Source of the DNA: Ottelia alismoides | Taxonomy: Eukaryota > Streptophyta > Magnoliopsida > Alismatales > Hydrocharitaceae | Direction of reading: 5' to 3' | DNA length: 64,000 bases | Assembly (NCBI GenBank): GCA_037367405.1 | Contig: JAZKJV010001873.1 | Span: 596,078 to 660,077 of the forward strand | Shown here: positions 57,165 to 64,000 of the stretch, in pieces | Layout: every line of letters starts with the position of its first letter | How positions within the stretch are numbered: position 1 is the first letter of the stretch | The notes under the pieces: model-generated | What the model saw: the letters and a program-made list of their open reading frames with translations, nothing else | The model's database searches: none | What the model was told of the DNA's origin: nothing | Program-made: the position numbers and the translations under genes

Positions 57165-58004
57165 TGTTAGAGTTATTATATTTACATTTATGCATGTATC
57201 CCTTCAGGTTCCGTAAACTCCCGTGACCCTTCGGGATCCATACCCCTTTGTGACCCTTCGAGTTTTGTAACCCCCTGTGACCCTTCGGGTTCCGTAACCC
57301 TTGTACTCTTCAGGATTTTCTCTCTATATAAGAGATCCTAGCTCTATGTAATAAACATCTCATTCGTTCCTCTTCTCAACATGGTATCAGAGCGACGGTC
57401 CTAGACCGGAGCTTAATACCCTAAATCCGCCACCACCACCAGCCCTCTCTTCGTCGATAAGGAGATAGGGCTGGACCTTCAGAGTCGCGCATGGATTCAA
57501 TGGTCCCACGCAAGGCAGTCCGAGTCCCCACCAGCTGCTACCTCTAGCGACACCTGAAGCGCCGCCCGAGGCTCCAGCAACTCCAACCGCACCTCCTGCG
57601 TCGTCAATACCGCATGGAGTCCCCCCTCTTCAACAGTCATTGCTTCACCACGACTTGTTTCTCCCAACTTGATGTTCCATACTCTTTATTCTATCAAGTA
57701 TGGGAGAAAGGGGGAGTCATAGATGATTCATCAGGACGTCTGCTACCCTACCACGACTAACAGACCGACACTTCATACTACTACTCAGATCATCCATCTT
57801 CACCGAGCATCGACTTCTTCGTCATGGCGTATACTTCTTCTTTTACGACCTGACTACTATTCCATGTTGGACTTCTTCTACAATGATTTTTCTCCAGGTA
57901 CGACAGAGATATGTTCCAGTGACCTGCAGGCACGACAGAGATATGTTCCGGTGACCTGATAGCGCAGCGACTCTACAGGCAAGGCAGAGATACGTTCCGG
58001 TGAC
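57165..58004 (+). mobile_element. 5' part of a non-autonomous LTR element split by a hAT
   Basis: The LTR (57165-57381) begins TGTTAGAG and ends TCTCAACA. A primer-binding site TGGTATCAGAGCGACGGTCC follows at 57382. Inside are a GC-rich leader, TCTATCAAGTATGGGAGAAAGG (also in the 50663 element, opposite strand), and the repeated GACAGAGATATGTTCCGGTGAC motif. The element resumes after the hAT at 63292 with CTGAAAGCCCGCAGAGAC. Its 3' LTR is beyond the window. Confidence 0.8.
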
Positions 58005-58260
58005 AATGGTTTTAAAAAACGTGCCTCGAGGCGTTTTTCACTAAAAACCGCCTCGAGGCTCAAGAGGCGTTATTGGAAATGGCAGCGTACGCCTTGAATG
58101 TATGAGGCGTTCCACAAGGCGGTGAGGTGTCAAGGCATTTGTGAGGCGTACGCCTCATCTAGAAAACATTAAAAGCCCCAAAAGCTAGAAAATTTTAGAA
58201 CCCGGAACGCTAGAACCCTAGACGGCGGAGGAGCTGGGCTTGCGAAACTCGACTTTCTCC

Positions 58261-60936
58261 CCTATTCTTCCCCAAGTAGCAATTTATATCCTCTCTCCCA
58301 TATATTTCGGCAGATCCTCTTTGCCCTTTACGCCGGATTCTTTAGTTGACACACCGTCGGCTCGCCGCCGCCTCCATCCCTGAGCAGTGGTGCCGCAACC
58401 TGCATCCGTTGAAGGTTTTGTGCTTTCTTCTGCTCAAAATCTGTTGTTGTGTTACTTGTGAATTCATTTGTAAACAAATACTTATTAGAAGTGTTCTATT
58501 TTGCTTTATTTATTTTGTTTTGTTTATACTTTATACATGTATGGTGTAATGCTCTATAGTTTATACCACTGTTCTATTTCAGAAATGGCTCCAAGATTGA
58601 AAAAAGGGACGTGATGATGGTGGATGTGATAGATCAGATATTGCATGGAAATATTGTAAAGAGGTTGAGTTAGAGGGAGAACAAAAAAAGAAAGGATAAA
58701 AATACATGAGTTGTAACCTCTGTAACAAGATCATCACAGGTGGTATTGCAAGATTTAAAGAACATTTGGAGAGAAGTCACAAGAATGTTAGTGGTTGCCC
58801 AAATGTACAGCCAGAAAGTAGAGAATGAAATAAGTTGTTTTTTTATGAAGAAAGAGTTGGATAAAAAAAGAACACTTGAAGAGATGCAGGAGGTTCGTCG
58901 AGTGGGAGCATATGCCATACAAGGAGGGTCTGATTTTGATGAGCATGTACCTACCGGATCAAGTGGATCTCAACAAGCAAGAGGTCCTATGGATCTTTTT
59001 GTAGGAGGACGGGGAGCTGGAACGACAAGCGGAAGTGGTGGATGTGCAACTACTCCAGATAATGCAGCACAGATCACACTGAATGCCTCTTGGAGAAAAG
59101 AAGAAAGGAAGAGGTGTTGCCAAAGCATAGGGAGATTTTTCATAGAAAATGGGCTCCCTTTCAACGTTGCCACTAGTCCTTCATATGCGACAATGGTGCA
59201 AGACATTGGCAACTTTGGAAGGGGTTTGAAACCTCCAACTATGCATGAATTGAGAACTTGGATCTTAAGGGAAGAAGTTAGCACTATAAAGTCACTGATG
59301 GATGATGATAAGGCATCCTAGAGAGAGGTAGGTTGCAACATTATGTCGGATGGTTGGAAGGATGTTAAAGGGCACATTTTGATTAACTTCTTAGTGAATA
59401 ACCCTAAGGGCACATGGGTCTTGAAATCCATTGATGCGTCCGAAGAAATCAAGAATGACACGTTCCTGTTCAATTTGCTTGATGAGGTTGTTGAGGAGGT
59501 TGGAGAAAGCAATATCATACAAGTCATCACTGATAATGCTACCGCTTACAAGGTAGCCGGAGAGATGTTGATGCAGAAAAGAAAGCACTTATATTGGACT
59601 CCCCTATTCTTCCCCAAGTAACAATTTATATCCTCTCTCCCATATATTTCAGCAGATCCTCTTTGCCCTTTACGTCGGATTCTTTAGTTGACACACCGTC
59701 GGCTCGCCGCCGCCTCCATCCCTGAGCAGTGGTGCCGCAACCTGCATCCGTTGAAGGTTTTGTGCTTTCTTCTGCTCAAAATCTGTTGTTGTGTTACTTG
59801 TGAATTCATTTGTAAACAAATACTTATTAGAAGAGTTCTATTTTGCTTTATTTATTTTGTTTTGTTTATACTTTATACATGTATGATGTAATGCTCTATA
59901 CTTTATGCCACTGTTCTATTTCAAAATGGCTCCAAGATTGAAAAAGGGACATGATGGTGGACGTGATAGATCAGATATTGCATGGAAATATTGTAAAGAG
60001 GTTGAGTTAGAGGGAGAACAAAAGAAGAAAGGATAAAAATACATGAGTTGTAACCTCTGTAACAAGATCATCACAGGTGGTATTGCAAGATTTAAAGAAC
60101 ATTTGGAGAGAAGTCACAAGAATGTTAGCGGTTGCCCAAATGTACAGCCAGAAGTAGAGAATGAAATAAGTTGTTTTTTATGAAGAAAGAGTTGGATAAA
60201 AAAAGAACACTTGAAGAGATGCAGGAGGTCCGTCGAGTGGGAGCATATGCCATACAAGGAGGGTCTGATTTTGATGAGCATGTACCTACCGGATCAAGTG
60301 GATCTCAACAAGCAAGAGGTCCTATGGATCTTTTTGTGGGAGGACGGGGAGCTGGAACGACAAGCGGAAGTGGTGGATGTGCAACTACTCCAGATAATGC
60401 AGCACAGATCACACTGAATGCCTCTTGGAGAAAGGAAGAAATGGAAGAGGTGTTGCCAAAGCATAGGGAGATTTTTCATAGAAAATGGGCTCCCTTTCAA
60501 CGTTGCCACTAGTCCTTCATATGCGACAATGGTGCAAGACATTGGCAACTTTGGAAGGGGTTTGAAACCTCCAACTATGCATGAATTGAGAACTTGGATC
60601 TTAAGGGAAGAAGTTAGCACTATAAAGTCACTGATGGATGATGATAAGGCATCCTAGAGAGAGGTAGGTTGCAACATTATGTCGGATGGTTGGACGGATG
60701 TTAAAGGGCACACTTTGATTAACTTCTTAGTGAATAACCCTAAGGGCACATGGGTCTTGAAATCCATTGATGCGTCCGAAGAAATCAAGAATGACATGTT
60801 CCTGTTCAATTTGCTTGATGAGGTTGTTGAGGAGGTTGGAGAAAGCAATATCATACAAGTCATCACTGATAATGCTACCGCTTACAAGGTATCCGGAGAG
60901 ATGTTGATGCAGAAAAGAAAGCACTTATATTGGACT
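58261..60936 (+). repeat. Internal tandem duplication of the hAT 5' half, 2 x about 1.34 kb
   Basis: CCCCTATTCTTCCCCAAGTA occurs at 58261 and 59601. Copy 1 ends ...TATATTGGACT at 59600, running directly into copy 2, while copy 2 continues past TATATTGGACT (60936) into the rest of the transposase. CTCC occurs at the original left border, at the junction and at the right border, suggesting microhomology. The copies differ by a few bases and single-base indels. Confidence 0.92.
58585..59620 (+). pseudogene. hAT transposase 5' half, copy 1
   Basis: Starts ATG at 58585 (MAPRLKK). An extra A shifts the frame early. It contains the BED finger text CNLCNKII ... FKEHLERSHKN, an Asp/Gly-rich linker, and IGRFFIENGLPFNVATSP (DUF659 type), then IMSDGWKDVKGHILINF. 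It ends in the tandem-duplication junction. SDGWT of copy 2 is SDGWK here. Not functional. Confidence 0.75.
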
Positions 60937-61546
60937 CCATGTGCAGCTCATTGCATCGATCTCATGCTGGAGGATATCTTGAAATTGCCCTTGCATGAGT
61001 CCGTCTTTAAAAGGGCAAAAAAGATTATCAACTACATTTACGCTCATGGTTGGGTTTTAGCAATGGTGAGGAAACATGTTGATGGAGATCTGGTTCGACC
61101 TGTTGTCACTCGCTTTGCTACAGCTTTCCTTACATTGCAGAGGTTTTTTTATGCCAAAGATCCTCTTGAGTCATTTTTCACTTCAAAAACATGGAAAGCA
61201 GCTCCTACGCCACGAAAGCTCCAGAAGTGTAAAAAACATTATCATGAAAAGTAGATCATTCTGGCCTGGTGTGGCGTATGTGATCCGAACAACAAAGCCA
61301 TTGGTAATGGTGCTTAGAATGGTAGACTCTGAAAGGTATCCCCCAATGGGGTTCATTTATGAGGCCATGGATAAGGCCAAAGAAGAAATTTCTCGAAACT
61401 TGGGTAATAATGAGTGGAAATACAAGCCAATATGGGAAATTATTGACAGGAGATGGGACAAGCAACTACATACCCATTTACATGCAGCCGCATACTTTGT
61501 CAACCCTCAATGCCAATATGATCCATCATTAGATATGGGATTATGA
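59926..61546 (+). pseudogene. hAT transposase, copy 2 and catalytic region
   Basis: The start is MAPRLKKGHDGGRDRSDIAW (59926). The BED zinc finger (CNLC...H....H) follows, after an in-frame TAA. The DUF659-type region then leads to SDGWTDVKGHTLINF (first catalytic Asp, about 60680), IIQVITDNATAYK (second Asp) and CAAHCIDLMLEDILK. A frameshift near 61210 moves the reading to SRSFWPGVAYVIRTTKPLV and DRRWDKQLHTHLHAAAYFVN, typical hAT core text. hAT transposases cut and paste DNA in the nucleus; this copy could not. Confidence 0.82.
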
Positions 61547-61699
61547 AGTGAAAGTTGGATGGTTGTCTTGGGTGGAAAGATTGGCTGCTGACAGGGAGGA
61601 AAGGATGAAAATTGATTTGCAAATAAGTTCTTTCATCAATGCAAGAGGGTTGTTTGGCTGGTCAGGTGCCATCTAGACACGAAAGAAAAGAAGCCCTAG

Positions 61700-62187
61700 T
61701 ATTTAACTTTATTCACATCGATATGTTAAGTTCATTTCAAATTCATCTTAACACAAATGGTACCTCCACAGGTTGACATCCGATCCAACCTAGTAGTAAG
61801 CAATCCGTCAAAAGCAACCAAAAGATTCCTTAGTAAATCGGGCGAAAACTGGAACTATTCTAGAAAAAAGCGCCGAGACAAAAGAGCTGAAAAGCTGAAT
61901 AGATCTAAGACACAAGGTCAGAGAGAGCTTATCTAGTGAAGGGGTAATGGAACCTAATTCACATCCTTCTCGTATACTCTTCATGCCCTTCACTCTTGCT
62001 ATCATATACTCTTGACTAGCTCATCATAGAAAGCATACTAGGTGACCCCTGTCTCATTCTCCTTTCCAACATCTGAGCACTACAAACCACAGTTCTACCT
62101 ACCAAGGGAGAGAGAGGAGAAGAAAGAGCAAGGGAATTGGACAGCAAGGTGTAGAGGCAAGATGCCGGAGAATAACTTTGCAATCAA
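61700..62187. other. Foreign insert interrupting the hAT transposase
   Basis: Homology to hAT breaks after GLFGW...KEKKPS (about 61699) and resumes at ADRWQLYGDETSELKKFA (about 62188). The roughly 490-bp insert has balanced composition and no repeats or open frame. Its look, with AAGCAACC, AAAAGCGCCGAG and CAAGGGAGAG-type text, is reminiscent of plant mitochondrial spacer DNA, but I cannot confirm that. Confidence 0.45.
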
Positions 62188-62600
62188 TTATAGCGGATAG
62201 GTGGCAGCTCTATGGCGATGAAACTTCTGAACTGAAGAAATTTGCAATGCGCATTTTAAGCTTGGCATGTAGTACATCTGGATGTGAGCGTAATTGGAGC
62301 TCCTTCAATCAGGTGATTACTCAAGCTTGGTATAGCTTACATTCGCATGCTAATTTACAATATTATAACACATGTTGTGATGTATCATGTAACATTTGAT
62401 TGCTCAATGATAGGTCCACACCAAAAGAAGAAATAACTTGAGACAAGAAAAACTCAATGACCTGGTCTTCTGCATGTTTAACTTAAAGTTGAAGCAAAAG
62501 GAAGTGAGAAAAAAGACTTTGGAAGATCCCCTTTACTTGAATGATGTTGATTCGGATGATGAATGGATTTCTGAACTCCAACTAACTGAAAGTGAAGTTT
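62188..62600 (+). pseudogene. hAT transposase C-terminal dimerisation region with intron
   Basis: ADRWQLYGDETSELKKFAMR and LACSTSGCERNWSSFNQ are the hallmark hAT dimerisation motifs. A GT-AG intron (about 62312-62412) precisely separates this from VHTKRRNNLRQEKLNDLVF, which is contiguous in the family. The reading continues with LEDPLYLNDVDSDDEWISEL to about 62600. Beyond it (to about 62930) is an acidic Asp/Glu-rich tail, with a break near 62640-62815. Confidence 0.78.
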
Positions 62601-63291
62601 GAAGCTTTTCATGAACTTGATGGAAACATTTCCTCTTGAAGATGACGCGTTAAATTAAGATATTGTAGAGGAACAAGGCGGAAGGAGACGACAAAAAAAG
62701 AAGCAAAAGAACCATCATGGGAAAGGTGTCGTAACACAAATCATATTTTTTGTTGCTTCTTTGATGACAATTTAAGGAAATTATGCTTTTTTATTTTACT
62801 ACTTTCAAATAGGAAAAAGTGTTGTGGATGTTGATGAAGATGAATTCAAAGAAAGTGAGGGACATATTGATGAAGACGATGATGAGGATGTGATTGTGCA
62901 GTATAATGACGACTCACTGGAGGACCCATAAGCAGCAATGATGATGATGCTGGGTAAGATGACATTGAGGCTGAAATTGCTCCTGACGAGTGATGATATT
63001 TAGCTAGATTAATACTTTCAGTCATTTTTGGATTTGAAACTTGTCTCCTTTTATTTTCATATGCGGGACTCTAGAAACTTTCTTATTTCGTTAATCAATA
63101 TTGTAACTTAAATGCCAGGACTTTAATGCATTCTTATTTCTAGCATTTTTATACAAAGTTCTAGATTTGTATACTTTTTAACCTAAAAACTGAGGCTTAT
63201 GCCTCGACCGCCTCGAGGCTTACGCCTTGCCTCATTTACAGGAAACCGCCTCGATCCGCTTCACGTTTTTTTTAAAAACCATGCCAGTTAC

Positions 63292-63394
63292 CTGAAAGCC
63301 CGCAGAGACGTCCTCGAGCGAGGTCTTCTACCAGCAAGGGACATATATTCTTATGATGCATCGTGTGAAGATGTGGGGTATACTTTTCTTTTTG
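63292..63394 (+). mobile_element. Continuation of the 57165 LTR element after the hAT
   Basis: CTGAAAGCCCGCAGAGACGT directly continues the text that stops at 58004, as judged from the sister element at 50663-53272. It includes GATGCATCGTGTGAAGATGTG. It is interrupted again at about 63395. Confidence 0.7.
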
Positions 63395-64000
63395 TTACAA
63401 GTAGGGGTGTTCAAAAATATCCGGGTCAATGGGTACCCAGCTTGACCCGTCCATTTTGACCCTAAACTCTCGGGTACCCGTTTGAAAATGATGGGTCGGG
63501 TACCCGTAATGTCATGACCCATGCCCCATATAAAAAACCCGACGGGTACCCGCGAGTACCCAGTTGGAGGCTTACACTATAAATTGATTCATAAAAATGC
63601 AAATGGTTAGATACAAACACCAGTATATGTGTTACATTATTCTTATCTATTTTAAAAATATAGAAATGAATGTGGATATAAATATCGGTGAATATGGAAA
63701 ACATAATGCCAAGTCATTAAAAATGAATGCCGGAATTAAATGGATGCAAATTAGAAAGGAAAAATAATAAAATCAAAATTGTATAGATAAGATGAAATTT
63801 ATATGTTTGGGGTGGCTCATATATCTATCCATTTTGAAATCGAAATATATATGGATGTCAAAATTTGAATTAACATATATGATAACGAATCAGATACGAT
63901 CCAAATCGATATACATACATTCCGGCATCTAAACATGATGATAATGAATACAATTGAATATGAATTGTCCCACCACCCACACGCATGCTCGCGCTCACGA
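63395..64000. mobile_element. Probable hAT-like MITE, running off the window
   Basis: Begins TAGGGGTGTTCAAAAATATC and continues with repeated GGGTACCCG / CGGGTACC motifs (63430-63560), a pattern seen at the ends of some plant hAT-type non-autonomous elements. The interior is AT-rich and non-coding. The right end is outside the window. Confidence 0.5.

Larger units (their letters stand above)
58005..63283 (+). mobile_element. hAT transposon (5.3 kb), autonomous type but disabled
   Basis: The ends AATGGTTTTAAAAAACGTG and the inverted CACGTTTTTTTTAAAAACCATG, each next to GCCTCGAGGC-type subterminal repeats, bound the element. The 8-bp target is CCGGTGAC (57997-58004) and CCAGTTAC (63284-63291), two mismatches; the unduplicated sequence is recognisable in the sister element at about 51080-51120. 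It encodes a BED finger, DUF659-type and catalytic regions, and a C-terminal dimerisation domain. A large tandem duplication, frameshifts and an insertion disable it. Confidence 0.85.

Overview
The window is plant nuclear DNA, almost certainly from a TE-rich angiosperm; I cannot name the species. The evidence is Ty1/copia elements primed by initiator Met-tRNA, L1 and RTE LINEs, hAT and Mutator-type elements with 8-bp and 9-bp target duplications, GT-AG introns, and one host gene matching a plant-only GPI-anchored protein family (Arabidopsis At1g61900 type).

That host gene lies on the minus strand and organises the window. Four exons fit together in phase: 54341-55195, 15923-16168, 15577-15717 and 15027-15074. 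A possible terminal exon is at 14208-14284. The intron between the first two is about 38.2 kb. The first exon (start codon) was not found, and everything upstream of 55.4 kb is transposon, so the first intron is probably also at least 8.8 kb.

1-16 kb: an RTE LINE fragment; a non-autonomous LTR element (784-3499, TSD AAAAC); a full-length but defective copia (4243-8762, TSD TTATG) with an RTE LINE 3' end inserted in its primer-binding site; an older copia remnant; two inverted copies of a 242-bp Mutator-type MITE (9806-10047 and 15152-15393); a 272-bp tandem duplication; a large LTR-like block (11550-14079); then the 3' exons of the host gene.

16-54 kb is the giant intron. It holds a 13.3-kb near-perfect inverted repeat (16340-29615) with decayed Ulp1/C48-protease-like genes in each arm; an L1 LINE (about 30955-40660) whose endonuclease-to-RT segment is present five times in tandem; copia remnants; a non-autonomous LTR element (46501-49470, TSD AGATG) with a nested hAT MITE; and a hAT-derived element (50111-53565) carrying another LTR element (50663-53272, TSD ATAAT).

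55-64 kb lies upstream of the known host exons. It holds broken minus-strand copias, then a further LTR element (from 57165) split by an autonomous-type hAT (58005-63283). That hAT has a BED finger, DUF659-type and dimerisation regions, and a 1.34-kb internal tandem duplication.

No RNA genes, CRISPR arrays or bacterial-type operons are present. The points most worth a second look are the giant TE-filled intron, the 13-kb hairpin inside it, the five-copy tandem amplification within the LINE, and a U3 hairpin that covaries between related LTR families.
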